A program made the position numbers and the translations under genes. Below, piece after piece: positions 36,588 to 49,171 of a stretch of DNA of 64,000 bases. The stretch is taken from contig NC_092335.1 in NCBI RefSeq assembly GCF_046630445.1, positions 5,003,501 to 5,067,500 on the forward strand. Direction: 5' to 3'. The stretch comes from Rutidosis leptorrhynchoides (Eukaryota; Streptophyta; Magnoliopsida; Asterales; Asteraceae). The notes under the pieces were generated by a model that was given only the letters and a program-made list of their open reading frames with translations, made no database searches and was not told where the DNA came from. Positions within the stretch are counted from its first letter, which is position 1, and every line of letters starts with the position of its first letter.

Positions 36588-38582
36588 CAGAAATACTATA
36601 AAGGCATCAAAAAATTATAGCAGATCATAATAAGGTACGTGTTGATCAGGCTGATGTTGTTGTTCCTGTTGTGGTTCTTGTTCAGGTTCTGGCTCGTATT
36701 GCGGCTCATATTCTGGTTCAGGTTCTGGTTGTGGTTGTCTAGATGATGATGATGCACCTCCAGTTTCAATATATTTCTGCAAAACACATTAAACACAAAA
36801 TTTGTGCATCCAAATATGCATTAGTGTTAGCAAGATAACAACTTAAAACAATCATAATGACATGTTTAATCAAAATTAAACTTATGCTCATTTTCACAAT
36901 TTTATCAATTCTACACTTTTTCAAATAAGCATATATGAAAATGTATACAAAGTTCATAAGCATTTAACTCAAATAACATGTCAAAATAATCATTACTAGC
37001 AATTAAACAAGTCTCAAATAGCATTTACATCAATTTAATCAAGTTCATGAATTTTAGACTTAAAAAGTCTACTTTAATCTTTAAAAATCATGTTTAGGAT
37101 CAAAGTTTGGATCATTTAGCTACCTAAACATGTTACATTACTTAATTTAGCAATAATTCATGACAAAAATTGGCCATAACCTGTTTATATCAAAAAGCCC
37201 CAAATTGCTCAAGAACACAAACCCTAGATTTCTAAAATTTTTGAAGTTTTTGGCTTCAAATCATGTTAAATAGCATCAATCTAGGTTATACATGCATAAT
37301 ATACTAACAATTTAACTCTAATTACACTAGAAATTAACAAAATCAAATTAGGTAAAATATTGGTAATTATCACAAAAACTAGAAAATTTAAGAGTTTAGG
37401 AGTGTAATTTTTACCTTTTTGTTGAAGAATCCGAACCTAGGCATGATTAAAGCAAAAAATTTGATGAATTACGGTGAAAATTTGAGAATTTTAGAGATGA
37501 TTTGGGAGTATTTTCGGGTGTTTGTGTGTGTGGTGGTGTGAAGAACACAGCTCGCTGAGCTTTTTGATCCTGGCCTGATTTCCAGCACCATGCGATCGCA
37601 TGGCTCTGAAGGCCAAATCCCATGCGATCGCATGGGGTTCGGGTACAGTGCTTTTTATTATTATTTTTTTTTTTAAACTTATACTAATAAAACATATAAT
37701 TAATTAAAAATTAAAATTTTGTTTCTTTTTTTAGGATGAGGGCGTTTCGGAATGATGTCCTAGTCCGTCCCTCGACAAAATTTTAAAATTTGTCATTTTT
37801 AAGCGCGGTTTTTAAAGTAAGATTTTTGGGTTTTTTAAATGTTTTTGGCATACTTTAATTCAATAAGATTAAAAATAATGTTAATAAAAGTTCTCGTCCC
37901 TCCCTTGGGTAGAGCAATTTCGGTTCAATGACCTAGTTTTCAACTCACGACGAATTTTAAAAATCATATTTTTAACTTAACGAAATAAAGTCAATTTTTG
38001 TTTTTAAATTCACACCAAACTTAAATTTAAAATGCATAAAATTAAAAATTCATATTATTAAAATTTTAAAAATTCACACCAAATTTATATTATAATTTTA
38101 TTTTTATACATACAAACTTATATTAAAAACATAAATTTTTTCAAATATTTACAAACTTAAATATATTAATTTAAAAAGTTTATAATAATAATTTAATATT
38201 TATTTTATAAACAATGTAAAAATAAAATTAAAAATCTTTTTGGTCTTTTATCCCACTTTAATCAATCAAATATTATCAAAAATATACGCCCCTCTTTTCG
38301 GTAAAGTAATTTAAGCTATATTACCTAGTTTTACTCCTGACGAATTTTTGAAATATTTTGGTTTGATTGATTAAAGATATTTATACCTTAAGAATAAACG
38401 GTAAATTTCGCAGTGATGTAATAAATTTTTGTATGATATCAATAATTTCGGTCGCAAAACCTAATTTTATTGAGTATCAATTTAATACATTATAGCGAAC
38501 GATTTAGCGTTTATTATCAAAAGGTTAAAAGCAATAAAAATAAAAATAAAAACTGTACATACTTACCTGTGAGATAGAATTC
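36588..38582. other. Non-coding spacer of the Athila
   Basis: Very AT-rich, with one palindrome pair at 37588-37635. The stretch 36650-36745 is Gln/Asn-rich on the minus strand (repeated 'ggttctggttc' type units) and probably belongs to the front of the 3' ORF. Confidence 0.5.
37588..37635. repeat. Palindrome pair, 32-bp phase, in the Athila spacer
   Basis: CCATGCGATCGCATGG at 37588-37603 and 37620-37635, with flanks unrelated to those in the LTR. Confidence 0.95.
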
Positions 38583-38999
38583 TCAGTGACCTGCTTTAGC
38601 CCACTCATAAGATAGTCGGACTAATTGGTTTTCCATAGCTACATAGGCATAACCTCGAGCATTCAACGATTTTTCTTCGAAACATATGAACGGTCCTTCT
38701 CTGCATAAAGTAACGAACTCGGTATTGGAATATGTCTGATTCGTCGAGCATTTTCCTTCTTGTGACCATTTTCCGCATTTGTGACATCTTTCAAGGTGTC
38801 GTGCTCTTCTTTTCGCTGCGGATTTTGATTTTCCTTTACCAAAATGTAACTTATTATGATCGTTTCTGAGTTCTTTTCTTACTCCGTCCAATTTGGCTCT
38901 TATTACTGATACCAGGTCACTCGGGAGTGTGTCATTATTACGTTTAGTGATCAAAGCGTGTAGCATTAGACCATGGTTCAGATCAAAGGAATTCTTCAT
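38583..38999 (-). CDS. Small Cys-rich ORF between pol and the 3' ORF of the Athila
   Basis: 138 codons. The N-terminal helical part is followed by a basic stretch (GKGKSKSAAKRRARHLER), then CHKCGKWSQEGKC, which looks like half of a zinc-binding motif, and a C-terminal part with GPFICFEEKSLNARGYAYVAM. No family recognised. Its position and open frame suggest an accessory ORF of the element. Confidence 0.45.
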   Translation of the reverse strand: MKNSFDLNHGLMLHALITKRNNDTLPSDLVSVIRAKLDGVRKELRNDHNKLHFGKGKSKSAAKRRARHLERCHKCGKWSQEGKCSTNQTYSNTEFVTLCREGPFICFEEKSLNARGYAYVAMENQLVRLSYEWAKAGH

Positions 39000-39307
39000 C
39001 TCATAAAACCTAAAAAAATAAAAATTCAGAATGGGGGGAGAAGACTAGTTCTTTAGGGTCTGCTAGGGAAAGACCATTCGGATTCCATTCTCAAGAACTA
39101 CACGAAAACAGAATATCTAACTCTAACAGAAATACATATTACCCTAAAAAGATTCAAATCTCCCCATACTTAGTTAGATGTGGTGCTGAAATTGTGATTA
39201 ACGTTATTTTCGATTGGATCATCAACAACTTGTATATCTCTGACTTTTACTTCAATCCATTTGTTGATTTCCACCGTAACTTTCACAAATTCAACTAACA
39301 TTGCCTT

Positions 39308-40330
39308 TTATTTTGGTGATAAATTGGATACTAATCGGTTACATAACGTAAAGTTTCCCTTAATCTTAGTATCGTGAATCCGTTTATAAAGTTTCTTCGT
39401 TGAACTATTAAAAACGGGTTCATATAATTTCGTATCATCAACAGGGTTCTTTGTGATTGGATCATCATTAAGTGTTTCTTCATCTTCCCCACACTTATGT
39501 GTTTTTATTAGTCTAACAGTTTTGGTTGGTGGAGATCTAAACTTTCGATTCACAAAGGTGATCGATTTATCACCATCCCTAAGTGTCATTCTACCTTCTC
39601 TTACTTCAATGAATGCTTCGGTGGTTGCTAAAAATGGCTGACCTAAAATTAGAGGAATATCAAGGTTTTTCTCCATATTAATCACTATGAAGTTTGTAAC
39701 AAAGGTCAAACTTCCCACGTTAACAAGTAAATTATTTACTATTCCAATCGGGTGTTTAATGGTTAGGCCAAATGATTGAACACCTATTTTGGTTGGTTTT
39801 AATTTACCCATACCTAATCTTTTGTATAAGGAAAGAGGCATAATATTTGCACTTGCTCCTAAATCTGCGAGTCCATTATATATAGCACCATCATTAAGCA
39901 AGCAAGAAATGATAAATTCGCCCGGGTCTTCTACTTTAGTAAGTCGAGTTGGTTTGTAAACCTTTTTCGGGTGTTCTTTTCTTGGTTCTTTCACTTCTAT
40001 TTGAACTTCTTGTTCACATTTTTCTTCGTTTCTTGGAATGGGAGATTTGTATAAGAATTCTTCTTCATCACTCCAATTTGAATCCTCCCTATTTTCCAAT
40101 TTTGATTTTTCATATGTTGTTGATAACATATTTATGTTTTCTTTTTGAAGGTTTTCTTGGGTGGTGAAATTATGATTGACTTCATTGTCAACTTCCATCG
40201 GAACTTGTATGTAATGTTTAACTCTGTGACCATTAACTTTAAATTCAATCCCATTTGAATTTATTAACTCTATTGTTCCGTATGGGAAAACTCTTTTGAC
40301 TATAAATGGTCCAGACCATCTTGATTTCAA
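39308..40330 (-). CDS. Athila integrase C-terminal segment with a second retropepsin-like domain
   Basis: 340-codon open frame. It begins with integrase C-terminal words ([20 protein letters not shown], then NGHRVKHYI). After a charged linker of about 80 residues it contains a retropepsin-like fold signature: [19 protein letters not shown] at about residues 149-167, [16 protein letters not shown], and [15 protein letters not shown] near residue 225. Athila elements already encode a protease upstream of RT, present here at 42774-43927. This is therefore a second, diverged copy in an unusual position. Whether it is active cannot be told. It may instead have been kept for another role, or come from recombination between related elements. 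Confidence 0.7.
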   Translation of the reverse strand: MKSRWSGPFIVKRVFPYGTIELINSNGIEFKVNGHRVKHYIQVPMEVDNEVNHNFTTQENLQKENINMLSTTYEKSKLENREDSNWSDEEEFLYKSPIPRNEEKCEQEVQIEVKEPRKEHPKKVYKPTRLTKVEDPGEFIISCLLNDGAIYNGLADLGASANIMPLSLYKRLGMGKLKPTKIGVQSFGLTIKHPIGIVNNLLVNVGSLTFVTNFIVINMEKNLDIPLILGQPFLATTEAFIEVREGRMTLRDGDKSITFVNRKFRSPPTKTVRLIKTHKCGEDEETLNDDPITKNPVDDTKLYEPVFNSSTKKLYKRIHDTKIKGNFTLCNRLVSNLSPK

Positions 40331-40552
40331 TTTTCCAGGAAATAGCTTGAATCGTGAATTGAAAAGAAGAACTCTGTCTCATTCTTTAAATTCTTTTGAA
40401 CTTCTGATTCTTTTATCATGCCATTTCTTCGTTCTTTCCTTATAGATTAAAGAATTTTCATATGCCTCAAGTCTTAATTCTTCTAATTCGTTTAGTTGAC
40501 TTAATCGTAGGCATCCAGATTCATGTAAATCAAGATTACATGTCTTCAAAGC

Positions 40553-41463
40553 TCAAAATGCTTTGTGTTCAATTTCTACTGGAAGATGACATGCTTTTTC
40601 GTAAACGAGTTTAAAAGGTGTGGTTCCAATTGGAGTTTTGTAGGCTGTTCTAAAAGCCCAGAGTGCATCCTCCAATTTCATGGACCATTCCTTCGGATTT
40701 GATCCTACGGTTTTCTCTAGAATACGTTTTAAAGCTCGATTGGTATTTTCAACTTGTCCACTTATTTGTGGATGATAAGCGGTGGAGATTTTATGAGTTA
40801 CTCCATATCTTTTGAGAACTTTCTCAAGTTGATTATTACAAAAATGAGTTCCCCGATCACTTATTAAGCTTTCGGTGTTCCAAACCTTGCAAAAAGACAT
40901 TTTAAAAAGTTGACTACAACTCGTGCATCGTTAGTTGGGAGAGCTTGTGCTTTCACCCATTTAGATACATAATCAATGGCAACGAGAATGTAGAGATTAT
41001 TATGAGATTTTGAAAATGGACCCATAAAGTCAATACCCCAAATGTCAAATACTTCACATACTTGAATGACATTTTGTGGCATTTCATCACGTTGATTTAT
41101 TTTTCCGGCCCTTTGACAAGCATCACAGGATTTGCAAAGAAGGTGTGCGTCTTTGAAAATTGTAGGCCACTAGAATCCAGCATCGTAAACTTTTCTTGCT
41201 GTGAGTTGAGGCCCATAATGCCCTCCTGTTGGTCCTGTGTGACAATGGTTTAATATTTGACTAGCTTCATCCCCGAATACACATCGGCGTATTATTCCAT
41301 CGGGACAACTTTTAAACAAATGTGGATCTTCCCAGAAATAGTGTTTTATATCACTAAAGAATTTCTTTAGTTTTTGGTACGACAATCCTTTTTCAAGGAA
41401 TCCACATACTAAGTAGTTTGCATAATCTGCAAACCATGGAATTTCATTATAATCGATCTTCAA
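40553..41463 (-). CDS. Athila integrase region
   Basis: The zinc-binding N-terminal part ([12 protein letters not shown], about 41210-41250) is followed by catalytic core words WGIDFMGPF (about 41020-41050), SDRGTHFCN (about 40835-40860) and [13 protein letters not shown] (about 40745-40785). Interrupted, spread over more than one frame. Confidence 0.8.
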
Positions 41464-41469
41464 TAGATA

Positions 41470-42683
41470 TTAATCAGGAAAGTTGTCTTGTATGGCCGAT
41501 TCATTTAGAATTTCTAATTCGGGATTTTCAAGACGAGAAAGATGATCAGCGGCGAGATTTTCTGCTCCCTTTTTATCTCGGATTTCAATATCGAACTCTT
41601 GTAAGAGTAAGATCCAACGGATTAATCGTGGCTTGGCATCTTGTTTTGAAAATAGGTATCTAAGAGCAGAATGGTTGGTATAAACCACCATTTTAGCTAG
41701 AACGAGATATGAACAAAATTTGTCAAAAGCAAAGACAATAGCAAGGAGTTCTTTTTCAGTAGTTGTGTAATTCGTTTGTGCTCCTTATAACGTCTTACTA
41801 GCATAATATATAGGTTGAAATCATTTTCCAATCCTTTGTCCTAAAACGGCTCCCATTGCAAAATCACTTGCATCGCACATTAGTTCAAACGGTAGATTCC
41901 AATTTGAAGTTATCATGATCGGCGCATTAGTGAGTTTTTCTTTAAGAATATTAAAAGATTTGATACATTCATCTGAAAAGATGAATGGAGCATCCTTTTC
42001 TAGGAGTTTATTCATAGGAGTGGCAATTTTAGAAAAATCTTTTATGAAACGTCGGTAAAAACCGGCATGCCCTAGAAAAATCCTAACTCCTCTAACATTG
42101 GTGGGATGTGGAAGTTTAGCAATTACATCTACTTTAGCTCTATCCACTTCAATTCCTTCCTTTGAAATTTTATGACCAAGAACGATGCCTTCTTTAACCA
42201 TGAAATGGCATTTCTCCCAATTAAGTACTAGATTTGATTATTCGCATATAAAAGCATTCGTTCAAGATTAACTAGACATGATTCAAAAGTATCGCCGAAG
42301 ACTGAAAAGTCATCCATGAAAACTTCCATGCATTCTTCTATCATGTCATGAAAAATCGCCATCATGCACCTTTGAAAGGTTGTAGGGGCGTTGCAAAGTC
42401 CAAATGGCATGCGTTTGTATGCAAAAGTACCATAAGGGCACGTGAATGTGGTTTTCTCTTGGTCCTCGGGTGCTATTGGAATTTGAAAATATCCGGAAAA
42501 ACCATCAAGAAAACAATAGTAACTATTTCCGGCTAATCTTTCCAACATTTGATCAATGAAAGGTAAGAAAAAGTGATCTTTTCTGGTGGCGTCATTTAAT
42601 TTTCTATAATCAATACAAACACGCCATCCTGTTACGGTCCTAGTAGAAATAAGCTCATTTTTTTCATTTGTGATGACAGTCAT
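41470..42683 (-). CDS. Athila reverse transcriptase and RNase H region
   Basis: RT signatures [43 protein letters not shown] and MDDFSVFG (variant of the YxDD box) lie at about 42310-42620. The connection words [14 protein letters not shown] lie near 42045, RNase [16 protein letters not shown] near 41850, and ending words [12 protein letters not shown] near 41530. The region is interrupted. Confidence 0.85.
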
Positions 42684-42773
42684 GCCACCCTTCTTAGGTA
42701 CGCATTGAACTGGGCTTACCCATGGACTATCAGAGATTGGATAAATTAAACCTGCATCAAGTAGTTTAATAAT

Positions 42774-43927
42774 TTATTTCTTAACAACATCTTGAATATT
42801 AGGATTTAGTCTTCGTTGGCGTTGCACATACGTTTTATGACCTTCTTCCATAAGGATTTTATGTGTGCAATACGAAGGACTTATTTCTTTAATATCATGA
42901 ATTTTCCATGCAATAGCTGGTTTATGAGCTTTTAGCACAGAAATAAGTTGAGATTTTTCATTTTCAGTAAGAGAAGACGATATTATTACAGGTAATTCAG
43001 ATTCACCATGTAAATAAGCGTATTCCAAATGATTTGAAAGTGACTTTAATTCTAATGTCGGCGGTTCTTCTATCGATGATTTATATCGATATCTGTCTTC
43101 TTCTTTTAGCATTTGAATTTCTTCTGTTGTTGGTTCATATCCATTAGCTATAAGTGTAGCTAACATTTCAGTTTCATCAATTGATTCAGTTCCTTCTCCT
43201 AAAGAACATTCTCCTGTTCCTTGTAATTCTGGAAATTCTTCTAACAATTCTGCATGTGAATCTATAGTTTGAATATAATAACATGTATCATCTGCAGATT
43301 GTGGTTGTTGCATTGCTCTATCAACAGAAAAGGTAACACTCTCGTCCTCTATACTTAGGGTCAGTTTCTTACCAAACACGTCTATTATTGCTTTAGCCGT
43401 GTTTAAGAATGGTCTTCCTAATATGAGAGGAACTCGAGAATCTTCTTCCATGTCCAACATAACAAAATCTACTGGAAATACTAAAGTACCAACTTTAACT
43501 AGCATGTTCTCCATTATCCCTCTAGGATATTTTACTGATCGATCGGCTAGTTGTATGCTTATTCGTGTGGTTTCAATTCTCCAAGGTCTAGTTTAGCGTA
43601 TAGTGAATACGGCATTAAATTTATACTAGCACCTAAGTCTGCCAATGCTTCTATTGAACTAAGACTACCCAGAAAACATGGAATTGTAAAACTTCCTGGA
43701 TCTGATAATTTTTCTGGTATCTTATTCAACAGTACTGCAGAGCAATTAGCATTCATAGTAACAGCCGAGAGTTCTTCCATTTTCTTTCTATTTGTGATTA
43801 GATCTTTCAAGAATTTAGCATATCTAGGCATTCCTGAAATCACATCAATGAAAGGAAGATTTACATTTATCTGTTTAAACATATCCAAGAATTTGGATTG
43901 CTCGGCTTCAAGTCTCTCTTTTCTCAT
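42774..43927 (-). CDS. Athila protease region
   Basis: Retropepsin-like blocks ADLGASINLMPYSLY (about 43585-43630) and VPLILGRPFLNT (about 43395-43430), followed by a linker that leads towards RT (words KPAIAWKIHDI and SPSYCTHKI). Read on the minus strand in more than one frame. Confidence 0.75.
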
Positions 43928-44017
43928 TTTACTCGGGTAAGGAAGTGGTGGTTGGTATGGTTTAACATAAGGTTTAGCATTAACTGTGTTATCTTCATTA
44001 ACCTTTTCAACTACCGG

Positions 44018-45748
44018 TTATGTTTCCTTATCTTGCTCAGGTTGTGGTTCTTGTGGAGTAGGAATAGCTTCATTAGAAATTACAGGTATTTCAGGTGGTT
44101 TAAGTGTAATACCACTTCTTGTGGTAATGTCTTTAGCTGTTTCATTCCGGGGGTTAGCATTAGTATCGCTAGGTAAACTTCCCGATTTTCTTTCACCTAT
44201 CAACCTTGCTAGGTTACTCACTTCTTGTTCAAGATTTTGAATAGAAGCTTGTTGATTTCTAAATGCTTGAGCATTTTGTTCATTGGTTTGTTTCTGAGAT
44301 GTGAAAAACTGAGTTTGAGATTCAACTAGCTTTGACATCATGTCTTCTAAATTTGGCTTTTTATCATCGGTTTGTGGTGGTTTTTTTTGAAAATTAGGTC
44401 TTTGCTGATTGTAAGTATTGTTGGATACTTGTTGATTGCTTGGACCTTGTAGGTTTTTGTATGGAACATTTCGGTTATAGTTCTGATTTTGATTGTAGAT
44501 TGGTCTTGGCGGTTGATAATTATTCTGATAATTATTTCCAGGCCTTTGGTTTATGTATGAAACATTCTCTCTTTGTTCCATTGTTAGTTCAATACTGAGA
44601 CAATCTTTTGTCAAATGTGGTCCTCCACACTGCTCACAACTAATTCGTATTGAGTGTATATCCTTAGTCATCTTTTCCATTCGTCTCTCGATAGCATCTA
44701 TCTTTGCAGAAATGGAATCGAAGTCATGGCTAGAATCAGCTCTAGCTGCTTTAGATGATCTAACGATATCTTTTTCTTGGTGCCACTCATGTGAGTGGGA
44801 AGCAGTGTTATCAATAATTTTGTAAGCGTCAGTTGCGGTTTTCTTCATAATGGAACCACCAGCTGCTATATCGATGTCTTTCCTTGTAGTGATGCCGCAT
44901 CCTTGGTAGAATATTTGTACTATTTGACAGGTGTCTAAACCATGTTGCGGACATCCCCTCAATAATTTTCCAAATCTTGTCCATGCTTCATATAGAGTTT
45001 CATTTGGCTTTTGCGTGAACGTAACAATTTCCCCTTGAAGTCTCACGGCTTTAGATGCCGGAAAGAATTGTTTAAGAAAATTTTCAACTAAAACATCCCA
45101 TGTATCAATCGCCCCTTCAGGTAACGATTCTAACCAATCTTTGGCTTCTCCCTTTAAAGTCCAGGGAAATAACATGAGATATATCTGTTCATCCTCTACT
45201 TCTCGGATTTTAAATAAAGTACAGATCCTATTAAAAGTACGAAGATGTTCATTTGGATCTTCCTTCGGTGCACCACTAAATTGGCATTGATTAGTCACCA
45301 TGTGTAGAATTTGTCCTTTAATTTTATAATCTGGTGCATTAATGTCTGGTTGAGTAATTGCGTGACCTTGGCCAGTGCGTTTAGCTCTCATTCGGTCTTC
45401 CATACTTAGAGGTTCCAGATTTTTCATGATTGAATTTGTTGAATCTGAATCACTATAGGATGATTCTGATTTAATGGGTTGTTCCTCGACAATTTCTGTT
45501 TGAATGATTGGTGGTTCCGGAGGAAAGATTAGTGGTTCAGGATCTCTGAATTGTCCCTGAATATCCTCCGGATTCTCAATTGTGAGGTCTGGTTCAAAAA
45601 ATGGATTATCGGAAATTTGAATTGGAGTACTTGGTCGACTGGATGACGTTTCTAAAGAAAAATCAACGGCGACAATATTGGCTACATGTCTTGATCGAGT
45701 TACAGCTGGTGAACATACAAAAGGTGGTGAACGTTTTGCTCGGTGCAT
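44018..45748 (-). CDS. Athila Gag
   Basis: 576-codon frame. An N-terminal variable region is followed by a Retrotrans_gag domain (PNEHLRTFNRIC, GEAKDWLESLPEGAI, FLKQFFPASKAVRLQ, EAWTRFGKLLRGCPQHG). A Cys-His knuckle-like CEQCGGPHLTKDC follows near 44620, then an Asn/Gln-rich linker and a coiled-coil segment. In the family this is the structural protein of the virus-like particle. Confidence 0.85.
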   Translation of the reverse strand: MHRAKRSPPFVCSPAVTRSRHVANIVAVDFSLETSSSRPSTPIQISDNPFFEPDLTIENPEDIQGQFRDPEPLIFPPEPPIIQTEIVEEQPIKSESSYSDSDSTNSIMKNLEPLSMEDRMRAKRTGQGHAITQPDINAPDYKIKGQILHMVTNQCQFSGAPKEDPNEHLRTFNRICTLFKIREVEDEQIYLMLFPWTLKGEAKDWLESLPEGAIDTWDVLVENFLKQFFPASKAVRLQGEIVTFTQKPNETLYEAWTRFGKLLRGCPQHGLDTCQIVQIFYQGCGITTRKDIDIAAGGSIMKKTATDAYKIIDNTASHSHEWHQEKDIVRSSKAARADSSHDFDSISAKIDAIERRMEKMTKDIHSIRISCEQCGGPHLTKDCLSIELTMEQRENVSYINQRPGNNYQNNYQPPRPIYNQNQNYNRNVPYKNLQGPSNQQVSNNTYNQQRPNFQKKPPQTDDKKPNLEDMMSKLVESQTQFFTSQKQTNEQNAQAFRNQQASIQNLEQEVSNLARLIGERKSGSLPSDTNANPRNETAKDITTRSGITLKPPEIPVISNEAIPTPQEPQPEQDKET

Positions 45749-46658
45749 TCACTGAATATCCTATTAGTTATAAAATATAAAAATTATATAAGTTATCAAA
45801 TTAATAGACTTTTCTGCTTTTGCCCACGTTTCGAATAGCCAATAGATGCAGCAGGGAGCAATGAACCCTTTAAATCGGAAGCTCACAACTCAGCCACTAA
45901 CAAGTCCAACTATTACTACGAAACAGAAAATTTGGATGTCTATCAATTCAACCACTTAAAATAATTTTTCGTCGAAATTTTAGAGAAATTTTAAAGAAGA
46001 AATAGAAAATTCTATGTCCTAAAAACTAGAGCGGCGAAAAATAAGAAAGAAAAAGAGCGCGTCGGAAAATGTCGAAAAATAAAAGGTCGAAAAATAATAA
46101 AAAGAACGTAGCGCGTCAAAACTTAAAAGTCTAAAAACTAAGAATTAAAAGTTGCGTCTAAAGGTATTAAAGCTTAAAAGAAATACTATATCCAAAACGG
46201 TAATTACTTAAAAAAGTACTAAAATATTAAAACGGCGTCGCAAAATTCTAAAGCACCTAAATCTTAGTCTAAAGAAAAAGTACTTAAGGGATTTTATGGC
46301 AAAGCCTAAAAATCTAGAAATAAAAATAACTATGGCAAAAACTATGACTTAAAACTAAATACGAGCGAAAAATATAAAAATATTGCGCTAAAACAAATAA
46401 AAAGATACAAAATATAAAAATAAACTTAAAGTTGTAAAAAGTACAATTTTTATAAAAATATTATTTTTATATTATTTATTTTATAAAACTATTAATTTTA
46501 TAATTTATTAAAACTAATTAAACTAAAAATACAAATTAATAATAAAACTAAACTAAATAATTAAAAACTAAACCCTAATTAGGGTTTTAATAATAAAAAT
46601 AAATTTATACTCCGTAATTAATGCTGTTGGATGGTCAAACCTGGCGTGTCAGACAGCC

Positions 46659-46706
46659 TCATGCGGTCGCATGAAATTTTGCCTTCGGGTTCATGCGATC
46701 GCATGG
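46659..46706. repeat. Palindrome pair, 32-bp phase, in the Athila leader
   Basis: TCATGCGGTCGCATGA at 46659-46674 (one central change) and TCATGCGATCGCATGG at 46691-46706. Flanks again differ from the other pairs. Confidence 0.9.
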
Positions 46707-46754
46707 GCTAGGGTTTCGGGCCAGAGTTGGGCTGCTACAGTACCAGGCCGATAA

Positions 46755-46756
<2 letters not shown>

Positions 46757-46841
<85 letters not shown>
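46757..46841. repeat. (TA)n microsatellite in the Athila leader
   Basis: 85 bp of TA repeats directly after the palindrome pair region. Confidence 0.95.
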
Positions 46842-46843
<2 letters not shown>

Positions 46844-47090
46844 TGTTTTTCTGTTTTTAAACTAAATAAATATTTAAATAAAATAATAAAATACTTATAT
46901 TTAAAAATTAAAATAGAAATAAAAAAATACTTTTTAACTTTATATATTTTAAACAAACTCTTAAAAATAAATATATAGATATATTTTTTTCTTTTTATTT
47001 TTGTGTTTTTAAAATTTAAAACGTATATTTTTTTATACAAAGAACTTAATAATTTTTTTTATAGCGTTTCGCTTCCGGCGTTTAAGCAAG

Positions 47091-47108
47091 TCCCCGGCAG
47101 CGGCGCCA
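47091..47108 (-). other. Primer-binding site of the Athila (tRNA-Asp type)
   Basis: On the minus strand this reads TGGCGCCGCTGCCGGGGA, eight bases inside the 5' LTR. It closely matches the tRNA-Asp-complementary primer site typical of Athila elements. Confidence 0.85.
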
Positions 47109-48463
47109 AAAATACTTGATGTGCGTAGAGGTGTATACAAAATAGTTATACTTTTGCTACAAAATACTATTAAATACGATACAATTTTACACAAGATATT
47201 TATTTATTTATAGAATGGATATACCTAAACCTTGCTACAACACTTATAGGCAGTGTACCTAATCGTACAGTAGTGTAGTTTTTAGTAAGTCCGGTTCGTT
47301 CCACAGGGAGACTTAGCCAAGTTTAACGCTATATTTTTAACTTATAATTGTAAAAATACAAAAATATATATAAGTAGTATTATTATTATAAAAGGGGGTT
47401 TTTACCGTTTAATGACCGGTTTGTCGATTTTAAAACTTTAGTCGCAGTTAAAACCTAATGTAAAATATTAAAAATAAATATAACTTAAATTAAAGCGTAA
47501 ATTAAATAACGATAATGAAATTGCGATAAATAAAAGTGCGATAAAATAAAATTGCGATAATTAAAGAGTACGATAATTAAAAGTGCAATTAAATACAATG
47601 ACAGTAAATAAAAGTGCGATAATTAAAAGTGCAATTAAATATGAAATAAAGGAACTATGCTTATTTAAACTTCCGTAATCATGATGTTCGACGCGTTGTT
47701 TTTAGTTTATTCATATGGGTTAATTGTCCTTTGTCCTGGATTATTTGATATGTCCATACGGATTTGTCCATAATAGTCCATCAGTCATAATCATAAAGTG
47801 CGGAAGTCTTCGTCAAATTATTCTTATTCCCGAAGTCAAATATTCCAACTAATTGGGGATTCGAATTGTAACAAGGTCTTAATACTTTGTTTAATGAATA
47901 CACCAAGTTATCGACTGCGTGTAAACCAAGGTTTTACTACTTTGTTAACAATTACACCAATTACCCTTTAATGTAATCCACCCCTGTTTCAAAAAGTCTA
48001 TTAACTATTAATCCAGTTCCGTATCCGGTAAAATGAACAATTATTGGTATTTATAGATATCCCGCCCACCGTACCCAGTCAAGCGTATGTGATTATATAT
48101 AAATACGTCAAATTATAAATCTATATATTAAATTAACGTGGTATCATTTAGTTAATATAAAGCCCATTAATAGCCCATAGTCTAATTTCCACAAATGTCG
48201 TTCTTTTATCCAAACCCCAATTATGGTACAAAGCCCAATTATCTAATTTTAATATTTAGCCCAACATCACGATTACTTCGGCATTAAATAAGCATAATAA
48301 TAACTTAGCTACGAGACATTAATTTAAAAAGGTTGAACATAACTTACAATGATTAATAATAGCGTAGCGTTACACGGACAGAATTTCGACTTACACCCTT
48401 ACAACATTCGCTAACATACCCTTATTATTAGAATTTAAAATTAAAATTTAAAATTAAAATTAT

Positions 48464-48570
<107 letters not shown>

Positions 48571-48650
48571 CGAGTGAGAGATAGATAAATGGTATGGATA
48601 TTCAGTCGACCAGAGCGTGCTTTTATAGGAATGTGGCCTGGTACTATTCA

Positions 48651-48698
48651 CCATGTGATCGCATGGGTTTTTCACCTCCAGGCCATGCGATCGCATGG
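48651..48698. repeat. Palindrome pair, 32-bp phase, in the Athila 5' LTR
   Basis: CCATGTGATCGCATGG at 48651-48666 (one change) and CCATGCGATCGCATGG at 48683-48698. This is the LTR copy of the pair at 21029-21076. Confidence 0.93.
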
Positions 48699-49171
48699 CC
48701 TCTATTTCCAGCTCAGGTGAGTTTCTTTCTTTGCTTGCCGACACTTTTAATAAATAATATAATATATAAATAATTTTAAGAATTATTTAAATATTATATT
48801 ATATTTATGTGCATAGTTGACTTGTAATTTTTAGTCCGTTGCGTCGAGCGTTGAGAGTTGTCTTTGGTCTCGGTTCCGGATTTTCGAACGTCCTTGCGTA
48901 CAATTTAATATCTTGTATTTTGCGTTTCGCGTCTTGTACTCTTGTAATTTTGAGACGTTTCTCACCAATAATTTGAACCACTTTGATTGTAATTTGTACT
49001 TTTAAGCTTTTAGGTCGTTTGCGTCTTCAATTCGTCGAATCTGTCTTTTGTCTTGACCTTTTATTATTTAAACGAATATCACTTGTAAATAGAACAATTG
49101 CAACTAAAAGCTTGTCTTTCTTGAGGGATAATGCTATGAAATATATGTTCGTTTTTAGCATTATCATATGC

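Larger units (their letters stand above)
45749..47090. other. Athila 5' leader with a long (TA)n array
   Basis: AT-rich untranslated leader between the primer site and gag. It holds a (TA)n array at 46757-46841 and a palindrome pair at 46659-46706. Frames through the (TA)n encode only Tyr-Ile repeats and are not genes. Confidence 0.6.

Noticed and set aside
46727-47040. Frames encoding Tyr-Ile repeats
   Set aside because: They are produced by the (TA)n microsatellite in the Athila leader.
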